Positions 24,096 through 33,081 of a DNA stretch of 64,000 bases are shown one piece after another. A program made the translations under genes and the position numbers. The stretch's first letter is position 1; each line of letters starts with the position of its first letter. Origin of the DNA: Ruminococcus sp. Its GTDB lineage: Bacteria; Bacillota; Clostridia; Oscillospirales; Ruminococcaceae. Location of the stretch: NCBI GenBank assembly GCA_017475555.1, contig JAFVFL010000019.1, forward strand, positions 1 to 64,000, in the 5' to 3' direction. The notes below the pieces were generated by a model that ran no database searches, was not told the DNA's origin, and saw only the letters and a list, made by a program, of their open reading frames with translations.

Positions 24096-25846
24096 TGGCA
24101 CTGGACGGAGCGTTTTTATACGCAGTAAGGCGTGAGCTTGAACCGCTCATCGGCGGCAGGGTAGAGAAGATACACCAGCCGTCAAGGGAGGAGATAGTCA
24201 TATCACTGCGTACTCGTGAGGGCGGAAAAAAGCTCTTTATATCGGCAAATGCCGGGAGTGCAAGGGTGCATATTACGGAGAAGAGCGTGGACAATCCGCA
24301 GACTCCGCCGATGTTCTGTATGCTCCTGCGGAAGCACCTCGGCAGCGGAAAGCTTGTCGGCGTGCGGCAGGACGGGCTTGAAAGGATCCTCTTTCTGGAC
24401 TTTGAGTGCGTCAATGAGCTGGGCGATGTGGTGACGATCACGCTGGCGTGTGAGATAATGGGGCGGTGCTCCAACCTTATCGTCATCAGTCCGGAGGGCA
24501 GAGTTATCGACAGTATAAAGCGTGTGGACAGTGAGATGTCGAGGGAGAGAATGGTGCTGCCGGGAATGGAGTACACCATGCCGCCAAGAGACGACAGGCT
24601 CAATTTCCTCACCGCAGAGCCGGAGGAAATGGCACAGAGGATACGCAGCGGTGAGAGCCGTGAGCTGTCAAAGGCGTTGATACGCACCTTTGAGGGGATC
24701 TCGCCGGTGCTGGCGAGGGAGTGGACATTCTTCGCTGGAAGAGGGGAGCACCTTGAAAGCGGTACAATTGATGACGACAGGCTCGGCAGGCTTATTTTCG
24801 CAATAAAACGGACAAAGGAGCAGCTTCTTTCCGGAGACTGCTGCTTTACGGCGGTCTGCACAAGGGACGGAATGCTGAAGGATCTGAGCTTTATCAGGCT
24901 GTCGCAGTTCGGAAATCTGATGATAACAAAGGAGCTGCCGGGGGCGTGCGAGCTGCTCGATTTCTTTTACAGCGAGCGTGACGCTGCTGCCCGTACAAAG
25001 CAGCGTGCGAACGACCTTTTCCGGCTTCTCGTCAACCTTACGGACAGGACTGAGCGGCGTATTTCAGTGCAGCGTGAGGAGCTTGCGGCGTGCGGCGAAA
25101 AGGACAGCTTCAAGCTCAGGGGCGACCTTGTATCGGCGAATATATACCGGCTTAAAAAGGGCGATACTATGCTGAATGCGGAGAATTTCTACGAAGAGGG
25201 AAGTCCGGTCGTGGAGATAGAGCTTGACCCACGGAAAACGCCGTCGCAGAATGCACAGCATTATTACAGCGAGTATAGAAAGTGCGTCACGGCTGAGGAA
25301 GTCCTGACGAAGCAGATAGAAAAGGGTACTGAGGAGCTTGCCTATCTTGACAGCGTTTTTGATGCACTCACAAGGGCTGAGACAGGAAATGATATCACTC
25401 AGCTGCGGCTGGAGCTGAGCGGTCAGGGGTATCTGCGAAGTCAGAACAGTAAGGCTAAGCCGCCTAAGGCTCTGCCGCCGATAGAGTACCGCTCGTCTGA
25501 CGGGTTCACTATACTCGTCGGCAGAAACAACGCCCAGAATGACCAGCTTACACTCAAAATTGCCGAAAAATCGGATATCTGGCTGCATACTCAGGGCATA
25601 GCCGGGTCACATACAGTCATAGTTACAGGCGGGGAGACTCCGCCGGACAGGACGATAGAGGAGGCTGCGGTAATTGCGGCAGTCAACAGCCGGGGCAGGG
25701 GAGCGAATCTCGTTCCGGTGGACTACTGCCCTGCAAGATATGTCCGGAAGCCGTCGGGTGCAAAGCCTGGGAAGGTGATCTTCACTAATTACAAGACCGC
25801 CTTCGTAAGACCGGATACGGAGATCGAAAATAAACTAAAGGTATAA
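24095..25846 (+). CDS. rqcH: Ribosome rescue factor RqcH (NFACT family)
   Basis: A protein of 583 residues, typical length. NFACT-N begins MALDGAFLYAVRREL, with RVEKIHQPSREEI; a long coiled coil spans about 360-440; NFACT-R at the C-terminus carries DGFTILVGRNNAQND and DIWLHTQGIAGSHTVI. RqcH binds stalled 50S subunits with peptidyl-tRNA and adds alanine tails that mark the chain for degradation. Older annotation calls the family fibronectin-binding proteins. It overlaps the previous gene by one base (TAATG). Confidence 0.95.
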   Translation: MALDGAFLYAVRRELEPLIGGRVEKIHQPSREEIVISLRTREGGKKLFISANAGSARVHITEKSVDNPQTPPMFCMLLRKHLGSGKLVGVRQDGLERILFLDFECVNELGDVVTITLACEIMGRCSNLIVISPEGRVIDSIKRVDSEMSRERMVLPGMEYTMPPRDDRLNFLTAEPEEMAQRIRSGESRELSKALIRTFEGISPVLAREWTFFAGRGEHLESGTIDDDRLGRLIFAIKRTKEQLLSGDCCFTAVCTRDGMLKDLSFIRLSQFGNLMITKELPGACELLDFFYSERDAAARTKQRANDLFRLLVNLTDRTERRISVQREELAACGEKDSFKLRGDLVSANIYRLKKGDTMLNAENFYEEGSPVVEIELDPRKTPSQNAQHYYSEYRKCVTAEEVLTKQIEKGTEELAYLDSVFDALTRAETGNDITQLRLELSGQGYLRSQNSKAKPPKALPPIEYRSSDGFTILVGRNNAQNDQLTLKIAEKSDIWLHTQGIAGSHTVIVTGGETPPDRTIEEAAVIAAVNSRGRGANLVPVDYCPARYVRKPSGAKPGKVIFTNYKTAFVRPDTEIENKLKV

Positions 25847-25866
25847 TACCGGTCGGAGGTGAGGGT

Positions 25867-26640
25867 ATGAATATCAGCAGTATCGGCTACAATTCGATAT
25901 ACGGCAGCGGCAGCAGGATCGTCTGCGAGCCGGAAAGGGGAAGATATCTGCTTCTGCTCTCACGAAGCGGTATACGCCTGAAAACCGGCGAAAAATACAT
26001 TTCTATGCCGGAGGATACCCTCATCATATATGACGACTGCACAACATGGGACTACGCCGCTGACGGAGGTGTGCTCGTGTGCGATTGGGTATGCTTCGAG
26101 CCGTCCGGCGATTCTGAGCTGCTTGAAGCCGGAGAGATCGCCCTGAATACGCCGCTGAGATTCCTCGACACTGAGCTCGTCAGCCTGCTGATAAGGAGCA
26201 TGGAGGAGGAATTTTACTCCGTCAGCTCCCGGAGAGCGAAGCTGCTTGAGCAGATGATGAAGATAATCCTTGCCAAAGCCGGGGAGTGCCGGAGCAGCCG
26301 TGAGCCGCAGCAGACCGCTGATCCGCACTATAGTGCCATGATGGAGCTGAGGGAGAGGATATACCGCAATCCGCAGATGAAGTGGAATGTTGATGCTCTG
26401 GCGGCGGCTGTCAATATGTCACGCTCATACTTTCAGCACGTGTACCGGGATATGTTCGGCGTTTCGTGTATGTCGGACGTTATAAACGGCAAGATCGAAA
26501 AGGCTAAGGAGATACTCAGCGAGACGAGCTGTACCGTATCTCAGGTCGCTGCAATGTGCGGCTACGACAATGAGGAGCACTTCATGCGGCAGTTCAAAAA
26601 AATAGTCGGGGTCACGCCGACAAGGTACAGGAAGAAATGA
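25867..26640 (+). CDS. AraC-family transcriptional regulator
   Basis: A protein of 257 residues: an N-terminal cupin-like sensing part (about 1-130) and a C-terminal double helix-turn-helix (about 165-257) with VDALAAAVNMSRSYFQHVYRD and VSQVAAMCGYDNEEHFMRQFKKIVGVTPTRYR. The ligand is not known; AraC members with this build often answer to sugars. It follows rqcH by 20 bases with GGAGGTGAGG upstream, and is the last gene before the pspA promoter. Confidence 0.9.
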   Translation: MNISSIGYNSIYGSGSRIVCEPERGRYLLLLSRSGIRLKTGEKYISMPEDTLIIYDDCTTWDYAADGGVLVCDWVCFEPSGDSELLEAGEIALNTPLRFLDTELVSLLIRSMEEEFYSVSSRRAKLLEQMMKIILAKAGECRSSREPQQTADPHYSAMMELRERIYRNPQMKWNVDALAAAVNMSRSYFQHVYRDMFGVSCMSDVINGKIEKAKEILSETSCTVSQVAAMCGYDNEEHFMRQFKKIVGVTPTRYRKK

Positions 26641-26666
26641 AATTTTAGTGAAAGTGAGAAAACCGC

Positions 26667-26695
26667 TTGACAAGTGCGGGAAAATATTTTATAAT
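26667..26695 (+). promoter_or_regulatory. Consensus promoter of pspA
   Basis: TTGACA (26667-26672), 17 bases, TATAAT (26690-26695): a perfect match. Downstream at 26711-26725 lies ATGA-TCG-TCAT, a short inverted repeat in a leader with repeated GTGACAT/TCGTGACAT words, a possible operator. Confidence 0.85.
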
Positions 26696-26780
26696 AATAA
26701 CAGCGGCGTGACATGATCGTCATGGCGTTTTATCGTGACATTTTATCATCGCATTTTATTATGAAGGAGGATTTTTGGAA

Positions 26781-27542
26781 ATGGGAGTATTTTCAAGACT
26801 GGCAGACCTGCTCAAGTCCAACGTCAACGACCTCATCGACAGAGCTGAGGATCCTGAGAAGATGGTGAAGCAGATCATCGTTGATATGCAGAAGGAGCTC
26901 AACGATAATACCCAGAAGTACGGCAAGGCTAAGGCAAGCGAGAGACTTGCAGAGCAGAAGTACAGGAATGCTGTAAAGGTATCCGAGGACTGGGAGTCAA
27001 AGGCTAAGGCTGCACTTTCCAAGGGCGATGCAGAGCTTGCAAAGAAGGCTCTCTCCCGCAAGGTAAAGGCTGATGAGGACGTAAAGAGCTTCAAGGAGAT
27101 GTATGAGTCTATCTCCGACCAGACCGAGGCTATCGGAAATCAGGTCGAGGTGCTCAAGCAGAAGCTTGAGGAGGCTAAGGCACGCCAGGCGGTACTTATC
27201 GCACGTTCGCAGATGGCTGACACCAAGAAGTCTCTTGCAAAGGCACAGGGCGGTTTCGATACCTCAAGTGCTTTCGAGAAGCTTGACCGCATGGAGGAGA
27301 AGGTTCAGCGTAAGGAGGCTGAGGCTGACGCTTTCACTGAGATAGCTGAGGGCAGCGGCGAGGAGAGCGATCTCCAGAAGTCCTTTGAGCAGATAGAGCA
27401 GGAGGCTAAGGTGGATTCCGAGCTCCAGAGACTTATGGCTGAGATGAACGGCGGTGTGCTTCCGGAGCAGGGTCAGGAGCCCTCACAGGGCAGCGATCCG
27501 GGTCAGGACGCTTCTGCACAGGACGGTGCTGACGAGCAGTAA
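26781..27542 (+). CDS. pspA: PspA/IM30-family membrane-stress protein
   Basis: A protein of 253 residues. It starts MGVFSRLADLLKSNVNDLIDRAEDPEKM (typical amphipathic N-terminus and first helix) and is coiled coil to about residue 215, as in PspA/Vipp1/ESCRT-III-like proteins that coat damaged membranes. The last 30 residues are a disordered Gln/Gly/Asp tail. ATG 26781 is preferred over TTG 26775 because it fits the family start; AAGGAGG is upstream. It is transcribed from a consensus promoter with a small membrane protein gene behind it. Confidence 0.92.
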   Translation: MGVFSRLADLLKSNVNDLIDRAEDPEKMVKQIIVDMQKELNDNTQKYGKAKASERLAEQKYRNAVKVSEDWESKAKAALSKGDAELAKKALSRKVKADEDVKSFKEMYESISDQTEAIGNQVEVLKQKLEEAKARQAVLIARSQMADTKKSLAKAQGGFDTSSAFEKLDRMEEKVQRKEAEADAFTEIAEGSGEESDLQKSFEQIEQEAKVDSELQRLMAEMNGGVLPEQGQEPSQGSDPGQDASAQDGADEQ

Positions 27543-27590
27543 TTGCCAGAATATCGCTGAAAAACAAGACAGAAAGGTCTGAAAAGTCTG

Positions 27591-27761
27591 ATGAGCGGGA
27601 AGAAGAATGAAATAACTCCGCATAAGGTACTGGATATGTTCCTGCCGATCGTCGGTGCGGTGTTCATTGCAGTTGCTTCGATACTCTATATTCTCTACAA
27701 GAGCTGGAGCAACAAGGTCTATTTCGAGAAGTGGAAGGACTACGAGGACTGCGGAGTATGA
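27591..27761 (+). CDS. Small single-pass membrane protein downstream of pspA
   Basis: ATG 27591 to TGA 27759-27761 gives 56 residues: a basic N-terminus (MSGKKNEITPHKVLDMF), one membrane segment (LPIVGAVFIAVASILYILY, residues 18-36), and a Lys/Tyr/Trp-rich tail ending YEDCGV. It lies 48 bases after pspA, before a terminator. The ribosome binding site is weak (AAAGG 13 bases upstream), so translation is likely but not certain. It could be a partner of PspA at the membrane; the family is not recognised. Confidence 0.6.
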   Translation: MSGKKNEITPHKVLDMFLPIVGAVFIAVASILYILYKSWSNKVYFEKWKDYEDCGV

Positions 27762-27808
27762 CCGTGCAGGATATCCTGTTAAAATGAGTTTCAAGATGTA
27801 AGATATAA

Positions 27809-27841
27809 GGCTGTGCAGCTGAAGGGCTGTGCAGCCTTTTT
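27809..27841 (+). terminator. Intrinsic terminator of the pspA operon
   Basis: GGCTGTGCAGC (27809-27819) pairs with GCTGTGCAGCC (27826-27836) over 11 positions including two G-U pairs, followed by TTTTT. Confidence 0.88.
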
Positions 27842-27940
27842 ATTTTCAGCAGATAACAGGTCACAGAAGAAGGATCAGTATGACCAGTAATATATCCAGA
27901 CTTCCATGAATAATATTGAGTGAAGGGAAGTGAAGTGAAA

Positions 27941-28861
27941 ATGGACGAGAGGACGAGCTTTGACATAATTCGTGACCATATGTGCGGCGGGGTCAGGGCT
28001 GTCATGCAGCTTGTGCAGGAGGGTGCAAAGACGAATCTGTGCGAGATACGGCTCAGAGCCGGCAGACCGGTGTGCTTTGTGTATCCGGACAGGACGCTGT
28101 TTCTTACAAGAGACGGCAGGCTTACCGGACATTGTGACGGGAATGTGCTGCGTACCTCAGGCGGTCAGATCTCGCAGACTATCAGTATCCTTGCCCACTA
28201 TTCCCTGCACAGCTGTGCTGAGGAGCTTTCTCAGGGGTGGTTCGTTCTGTCGGGCGGTATCCGTGTGGGTGTTGCGGGTACGTTTTCCGGTACTGAGGGC
28301 GGTGCTATGCGTGACTGGAATGGTCTGAACTTCCGCATATCCCGTGAGGTAAGGGGCTGCGGAGAGGTACTGAGAGGTCATATGCAGGAGTGCAGAAGAG
28401 GACTGCTTATCTGCGGCGGAGTCGGTTCGGGAAAGACAACTATCCTTCGTGACCTTTGCCGGAGCTGCGGAAATATGGTCAGGGTATCGCTTATTGACGA
28501 ACGTAACGAGATCGCTGCACTTGAAAACGGCACGCCGGGGCTTGATGTCGGTATGCAGACGGATATATTCGCTGGCTGTGCGAGAGCAAAGGGGATAGAG
28601 ACAGCTGTACGCACTATGTCACCGGATATCATCTTCTGCGACGAGATATCGTCCGACCGGGATACAGAGGCGGTGCTTTCGGCTGTGGGGTGCGGAGTGA
28701 GGCTTTGTGCCACTATGCACGCACGCAATTACAGCGACCTTATCTCACGCCGTGCAGCTCAGAGACTGATAAGCGGAAATGCCTTTGATATTGCGGCGTT
28801 TCTTAACGGGAGCAGCTCTCCGGGCTGTGTGCAGGATATCAGGAGGCTTGAAAATGCTTAG
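27941..28861 (+). CDS. spoIIIAA: Stage III sporulation ATPase SpoIIIAA
   Basis: A secretion-type ATPase of 306 residues with CGGVGSGKTTILRDL (Walker A near residue 165), LIDERNEIA and a Walker B-like DIIFCDEI. In the mother cell it powers the SpoIIIA-SpoIIQ channel that joins mother cell and forespore. ATG 27941 is chosen; GTG 27920 would add seven residues. First of eight spoIIIA genes; its end overlaps spoIIIAB by 8 bases. Confidence 0.95.
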   Translation: MDERTSFDIIRDHMCGGVRAVMQLVQEGAKTNLCEIRLRAGRPVCFVYPDRTLFLTRDGRLTGHCDGNVLRTSGGQISQTISILAHYSLHSCAEELSQGWFVLSGGIRVGVAGTFSGTEGGAMRDWNGLNFRISREVRGCGEVLRGHMQECRRGLLICGGVGSGKTTILRDLCRSCGNMVRVSLIDERNEIAALENGTPGLDVGMQTDIFAGCARAKGIETAVRTMSPDIIFCDEISSDRDTEAVLSAVGCGVRLCATMHARNYSDLISRRAAQRLISGNAFDIAAFLNGSSSPGCVQDIRRLENA

Positions 28862-29357
28862 GCTCACGGCGGCGGTGCTGCTTACAATAGCCGGTACTCT
28901 CTGGGGCTGGAGCAGGGCTGCCGGACTTGACAGGCGGCTCGTTATCTGCCGGGAGGCTGAAATGCTGCTCCAGAGCTGTGATTATCTTATCCGCTCCCGT
29001 GCTGATGATGTTTATGCTATCTGCCGTGAGCTGAAAAGAGGAAGCGGTTTCGGCAGCCTGAGCTTTATCAGTCAGCTGCCCGACGCTTTTATCCCCGGAC
29101 ACGCCTTTTCCGACGATTGGCGGAATGCCGTCAGCGGACAGGACGATATGCCGCCGGAGCTTTCAGGTCTTCTGATCAGATTCGGCTCTGCACTGGGGAC
29201 GAGCGATATCACAGGACAGCTCTCGGCGATCGCCGTATTTTCTGAGGAACTGAGCCATATGACCGCCGGGAGCGAGGAGGATCGCCGCAGACTGGGCAGG
29301 CTTTACAGGACTGTCGGGATACTTACCGGAATGATGGCTGGAATTATCGTAATTTAG
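28854..29357 (+). CDS. spoIIIAB: Stage III sporulation protein SpoIIIAB
   Basis: A protein of 167 residues with an N-terminal membrane segment (MLRLTAAVLLTIAGTLWGW), a helical body containing the family-like GSALGTSDITGQLSAI near residue 115, and a C-terminal membrane segment (VGILTGMMAGIIVI). It resembles type II secretion F-domain proteins and belongs to the mother-cell part of the SpoIIIA complex. The start ATG 28854 lies inside the end of spoIIIAA. Confidence 0.93.
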   Translation: MLRLTAAVLLTIAGTLWGWSRAAGLDRRLVICREAEMLLQSCDYLIRSRADDVYAICRELKRGSGFGSLSFISQLPDAFIPGHAFSDDWRNAVSGQDDMPPELSGLLIRFGSALGTSDITGQLSAIAVFSEELSHMTAGSEEDRRRLGRLYRTVGILTGMMAGIIVI

Positions 29358-29372
29358 CGGAGGCTGAAAATA

Positions 29373-29570
29373 ATGGATATTGATCTCATCTTTAAGATCG
29401 CCGGGACGGGGATCATAGTCGCAGTCCTGAACCTCGTCCTGAAACGTGCCGAAAGGGAGGAGCAGGCGATGATGACCACTCTCGCCGGACTGATAGTTGT
29501 GCTGGTCATAATCGTGCAGGAGATCGGGGAGCTTTTTGAGACGGTCAAGTCCGTCTTCGGCTTATGGTAG
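29373..29570 (+). CDS. spoIIIAC: Stage III sporulation protein SpoIIIAC
   Basis: A protein of 65 residues with two membrane segments (IFKIAGTGIIVAVLNLVL and TLAGLIVVLVIIVQEIGEL), the exact size and pattern of SpoIIIAC. It is a small inner-membrane piece of the SpoIIIA channel. Its stop overlaps the start of spoIIIAD by 7 bases. Confidence 0.95.
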   Translation: MDIDLIFKIAGTGIIVAVLNLVLKRAEREEQAMMTTLAGLIVVLVIIVQEIGELFETVKSVFGLW

Positions 29571-29968
29571 ACAGCTGTCTCAGCACTGCCGCTTTTTGCG
29601 TATGCTCGGCACTTATTGCGGTCGTGCTGCGTCAATACTGCCGGGAGCAGTCGCTGCTTGCTTCACTTGCGGCGTGCGGAGGGATAATGGCTGGAATGCT
29701 TGCCTTTGCCGCACCTGCCGCAGAGCAGATCAGGGATATCTTCACGGACGCAGGTGTTCCTGAGTCGTATCTGTCGCTTATCTTCAAGGCGGCAGCAGTC
29801 TGCTTCATCACACAGATCACCTGTGAGCTGTGCAGGGACTGCGGCGAATCGGCTATAGCTTCTGCGGCGGAGCTGTGGGGACGGGCAGCCCTGACATTGA
29901 TGGCGATACCGCTCGTCAGGGCACTTACCGAGAGGATCAGTGAGCTGCTTGAGGGGGTGTGCTGTTGA
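29564..29968 (+). CDS. spoIIIAD: Stage III sporulation protein SpoIIIAD
   Basis: A protein of 134 residues with about four membrane segments. The phrase YLSLIFKAAAVCFITQITCELCRDCGESAIASA (given here as landmark residues 69-100) is the SpoIIIAD signature region. Operon position between spoIIIAC and spoIIIAE supports the call. Confidence 0.94.
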   Translation: MVDSCLSTAAFCVCSALIAVVLRQYCREQSLLASLAACGGIMAGMLAFAAPAAEQIRDIFTDAGVPESYLSLIFKAAAVCFITQITCELCRDCGESAIASAAELWGRAALTLMAIPLVRALTERISELLEGVCC

Positions 29969-31053
29969 AAAGGCTGATTATCGTTCTTTTTTCGGCATTG
30001 CTCATATTTGCGGCAGCCCTTCCGCTAAGATCATATGCAGAGGACGGCATTGAGGACGAGATAACCGCAGAGGTGGACGATATCCTCAGTGCATATGACA
30101 CCGGCTACAGCCTCGGAGACACTGCCGGGCTGTCTTTTTCCGGATTTTTCGGGCTGATAAGGGAGCGGACTGTCTCACGGCTGACGGCACCGCTGAGGCT
30201 TCTTGGCACTATCATACTTCTTTCGGTGCTTTATTCAGTATTCCGCAGTATCACCTCCGGGGGGAGTGCGATGTCCGGCAGCGGACTTTTCGGCATGATA
30301 TCGGTCATGACGGCAGTCACAGCCATAGTTCCGCCGCTGCTGGGAGTATATTCCTCGTCACTTGAGGCGATACGTGTGACAGCCGGGTTCATGCTGGTGT
30401 ATGTACCGGTTTTTGCCGGGATAACTGCGTTCAGCGGCGGACTTGCCTCTGCCGGGATATACCACATGATGATACTTGCCGCCTCTGAGCTGCTGCTGAA
30501 GCTGTCAGGATCGTACCTGCTGCCGGTGCTGACCGTCTGCACAGTTCTTTCGGTCTCCGGGAGCGTCTTCCCTAACAGCTCGTCCGAAGGGATAGTAAGG
30601 GTGCTGAAAAAGGTCATAACGCTCGTTATTTCGCTGACGGCTACTCTTTTCAGCAGCTTTCTCTCGCTGAAATGTACTATCGCCGGAAAGGCTGACAGTG
30701 CAGGCGACAAGACCATAAAAATGCTGCTTTCCGGCTCAGTACCGGTCATCGGGGGTGCGGTCTCAGACGCATATTCTACAGTCAAGTGCAGTCTGGGGGT
30801 GATACGCAGTACAGTGGGGGCGGCTGGTATCATAGCTATCGCTGTACTTCTCCTGCCGCCGGTCATAGAGCTTCTTGCGTACCGGCTGGTGATGTGGATA
30901 GGCACGGCGGCGGCGGAGCTTTTCTCAGCGTCACCGATAGCCGGGCTTTTAAGGAGCATTGACGACGGGCTTTCGATAGCACAGTGCGTCATGACGGCAC
31001 AGTGCGGAATGCTGATGATATGCACGGCAATATTCATAAATGCGGCGGAATAG
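29965..31053 (+). CDS. spoIIIAE: Stage III sporulation protein SpoIIIAE
   Basis: A protein of 362 residues with a signal peptide (MKRLIIVLFSALLIFAAALP, then SYAED), followed by several membrane segments, as in SpoIIIAE, the multi-spanning channel component. TTG 29965 is taken as start because GAGGGGG lies 7 bases upstream; GTG 29959 is the alternative. It overlaps the end of spoIIIAD. Confidence 0.93.
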   Translation: MKRLIIVLFSALLIFAAALPLRSYAEDGIEDEITAEVDDILSAYDTGYSLGDTAGLSFSGFFGLIRERTVSRLTAPLRLLGTIILLSVLYSVFRSITSGGSAMSGSGLFGMISVMTAVTAIVPPLLGVYSSSLEAIRVTAGFMLVYVPVFAGITAFSGGLASAGIYHMMILAASELLLKLSGSYLLPVLTVCTVLSVSGSVFPNSSSEGIVRVLKKVITLVISLTATLFSSFLSLKCTIAGKADSAGDKTIKMLLSGSVPVIGGAVSDAYSTVKCSLGVIRSTVGAAGIIAIAVLLLPPVIELLAYRLVMWIGTAAAELFSASPIAGLLRSIDDGLSIAQCVMTAQCGMLMICTAIFINAAE

Positions 31054-31068
31054 TCAGGGAGGTGCACA

Positions 31069-31527
31069 ATGGAGAGCTTCAGGGCGGCAATTATCGCAGT
31101 ATGTACGCTGTCGGCGGGGATATGTCTTGCGGACAATATGACCTCCGGGACAAAGCTCGGCGGTCAGCTGAGGTCTGTACTCCGGCTCATAATGGCAATA
31201 GTTATCATCGCCCCCTTTGCCGGCGGTACGGCTTCAATGGAGCTGCCGCAGACTGATGACTATATATTGGAATATAACGGCTCTGAGGGAATGTATATTG
31301 ACGAGCTTGAACGTCAGACTGCGGAGAATGTCGGAGAGGTGCTCGCACAGCAGCTCACGGCTGCCGGTATAAGCTTCGGGGAAATTACTGTGGAGGTTAA
31401 TATTTCAGAGGATATGAGCATATCTATTAATAGGGTCAGGATCAGGACTGAGCAGCGTGCAGAGACGGAAGAGGTGATCCGGAGCAGTCTCGGCTGCGAA
31501 ACGGAGGTGAGCTATGAAGCTGACTGA
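31069..31527 (+). CDS. spoIIIAF: Stage III sporulation protein SpoIIIAF
   Basis: A protein of 152 residues with two N-terminal membrane segments (about 5-22 and 35-52) and a C-terminal soluble alpha-beta domain of ring-building type (ITVEVNISEDMSISINRVRI). SpoIIIAF is thought to form a ring in the channel. GGGAGGTG precedes the start. Its end overlaps spoIIIAG by 14 bases. Confidence 0.92.
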   Translation: MESFRAAIIAVCTLSAGICLADNMTSGTKLGGQLRSVLRLIMAIVIIAPFAGGTASMELPQTDDYILEYNGSEGMYIDELERQTAENVGEVLAQQLTAAGISFGEITVEVNISEDMSISINRVRIRTEQRAETEEVIRSSLGCETEVSYEAD

Positions 31528-32041
31528 AAGACTAAGGGAGCTGCTGTCCGGCAAGCGTGGAACGGCAGCTGCTGTGATACTGGGCTGTGCAGGTCTGCTG
31601 CTGATACTGATATCATCACTGATACCGGACAAAGAGCCTGAACCGGCAGCGGTACAGGAGACGGCGGCAGGGCTTGAGGCAGCAGCGGACTACAGGGCTG
31701 ACACTGAGCGGCGGCTTGCGGGATTCCTGAGCCGGATAGAGGGTGCAGGTGAGGTCGAGGTGTATCTGACTATCGGGAGCAGTGAGCGGAGCGTTTACGC
31801 CTCAGAGGGAAAGCGGACTCAGACAGCTGAAAAAAGTGAGGTGGAGGAAAAGTATGTTATTGTCGGCGGCAGCGGCGGAAAGGAGGCTCTGCTCGAAATG
31901 ACGGCAGTCCCGGAGGTCACCGGGGCGGTGATAATCTGCACCGGCGGCGGAAGTCCGGCGGTACAGGAGCGGATATACCGTGCAGCCTCGGCTGCACTCG
32001 GACTATCGGCAGCGGATATTTACGTAACACAGATGAAATGA
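31514..32041 (+). CDS. spoIIIAG: Stage III sporulation protein SpoIIIAG
   Basis: A protein of 175 residues with one membrane segment (AAAVILGCAGLLLILISSLIP) and an outer ring-building domain, with GAGEVEVYLTIGSSE near residue 77 and the SpoIIIAG-typical KYVIVGGSGGKEALL near 113. It forms the large ring between the two sporulation membranes. Confidence 0.94.
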   Translation: MKLTERLRELLSGKRGTAAAVILGCAGLLLILISSLIPDKEPEPAAVQETAAGLEAAADYRADTERRLAGFLSRIEGAGEVEVYLTIGSSERSVYASEGKRTQTAEKSEVEEKYVIVGGSGGKEALLEMTAVPEVTGAVIICTGGGSPAVQERIYRAASAALGLSAADIYVTQMK

Positions 32042-32051
32042 GGAGAAAGCT

Positions 32052-32621
32052 ATGAAAAAACCATCACTTATCATTGGAAAGAAGCAGATAATCATGACCT
32101 GCCTTACGCTAATGCTTGCGGCGGCGGTGTACATAAACTACGCAACAGCTCCTGAGCTTGCAAAGGCACCGGATACCGAGCTTACATCGGCTCAGGACGG
32201 AGATACGATAACCTATGGTGAGAGCGAGTTTGTCAACGCTGAGACAGGCGGTGATACCGGAGAGCTTACTGCTGCGGACTACTTTGCACAGGCAAGGATA
32301 GACAAGATGAACGGCAGGGACGAGGCAGTGCAGACGCTTCAGTCTATCATCGGCGGAGGAGATATCACTGAGGACGAGATGGTGGTCAATGCACTTGACG
32401 CAGTTGAGGTATCACGGCTCATCGAGTCTGAGGGGACTATAGAGGCACTTGTCAAGGCGGCAGGCTTTGAGGACTGTGTGGCATACCTTGACGGTGAGAC
32501 AGCGAAGGTAGTAGTGCGTACAGACGGGCTTGACAGGGCACAGGCAGCGGCTATAAAGGACATAATTCTTGGTGAAACAGAAATTTCAGCAGAAAATATC
32601 AGAATTTTTGAAGTAAAGTAG
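32052..32621 (+). CDS. spoIIIAH: Stage III sporulation protein SpoIIIAH
   Basis: A protein of 189 residues. Its start MKKPSLIIGKKQIIMTCLTL (K-rich then membrane segment) and YFAQARIDKMNGRDEAVQTL near residue 78 match SpoIIIAH, whose ring domain pairs with SpoIIQ from the forespore. Ribosome binding site GAGGAGAAAG. Last gene of the complete spoIIIA operon; no clear terminator, only T-rich sequence before the next promoter. Confidence 0.95.
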   Translation: MKKPSLIIGKKQIIMTCLTLMLAAAVYINYATAPELAKAPDTELTSAQDGDTITYGESEFVNAETGGDTGELTAADYFAQARIDKMNGRDEAVQTLQSIIGGGDITEDEMVVNALDAVEVSRLIESEGTIEALVKAAGFEDCVAYLDGETAKVVVRTDGLDRAQAAAIKDIILGETEISAENIRIFEVK

Positions 32622-32650
32622 TTGTATATTTTATTTTTTTTTGGTATAAT
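32622..32650 (+). promoter_or_regulatory. Promoter of the asp23-nusB operon
   Basis: TTGTAT (32622-32627), 17 bases including a T-tract, then TATAAT (32645-32650). It starts a new unit right after spoIIIAH. Confidence 0.7.
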
Positions 32651-32715
32651 ATAGAAGTAAGCTTATTCTGATGATTTATTAAATCTTTTATAAAACTGCA
32701 AACAGGAGGTTTAAC

Positions 32716-33081
32716 ATGGACGAGGTAAAAAAAGAGGCTTCAAGCAAGCTTAAAATATCGGAGGACGTTATCATCACTGTCGCTAAGCTCGCTGCACTCG
32801 ATGTCAGGGGCGTCGCTGCACTCAGCGGAGAGGTCAGCAAGATGAGCAAGCTCAGAGGCAACGGCCCTATCAAGGTCAGCATGATGGGTGACGTTGCGGC
32901 GATCGACATAAGCATAAAGGTGAAGGGCGGAGTCAGAGCTCCGGCGGTCGCTGAGGAGGTACAGACAGCTGTAAAGGAAAACGTCCAGAATATGACCGGC
33001 GTTGCCGTTGCAAGGGTGAATGTCATCGTTGCGGGTGCAGTATTTGATGAGCCAAAGGAGAACGAAAATGACAAGGCGTGA
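32716..33081 (+). CDS. Asp23/Gls24-family envelope stress protein
   Basis: A protein of 121 residues: LKISEDVIITVAKLAALDVRGVAALSG and VAARVNVIVAGAVFDE-like C-terminal strands match the Asp23/Gls24 family, which assembles near the membrane in Gram-positive bacteria and often sits just before nusB. AGGAGG precedes the ATG. Its end overlaps nusB by 14 bases. Confidence 0.93.
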   Translation: MDEVKKEASSKLKISEDVIITVAKLAALDVRGVAALSGEVSKMSKLRGNGPIKVSMMGDVAAIDISIKVKGGVRAPAVAEEVQTAVKENVQNMTGVAVARVNVIVAGAVFDEPKENENDKA

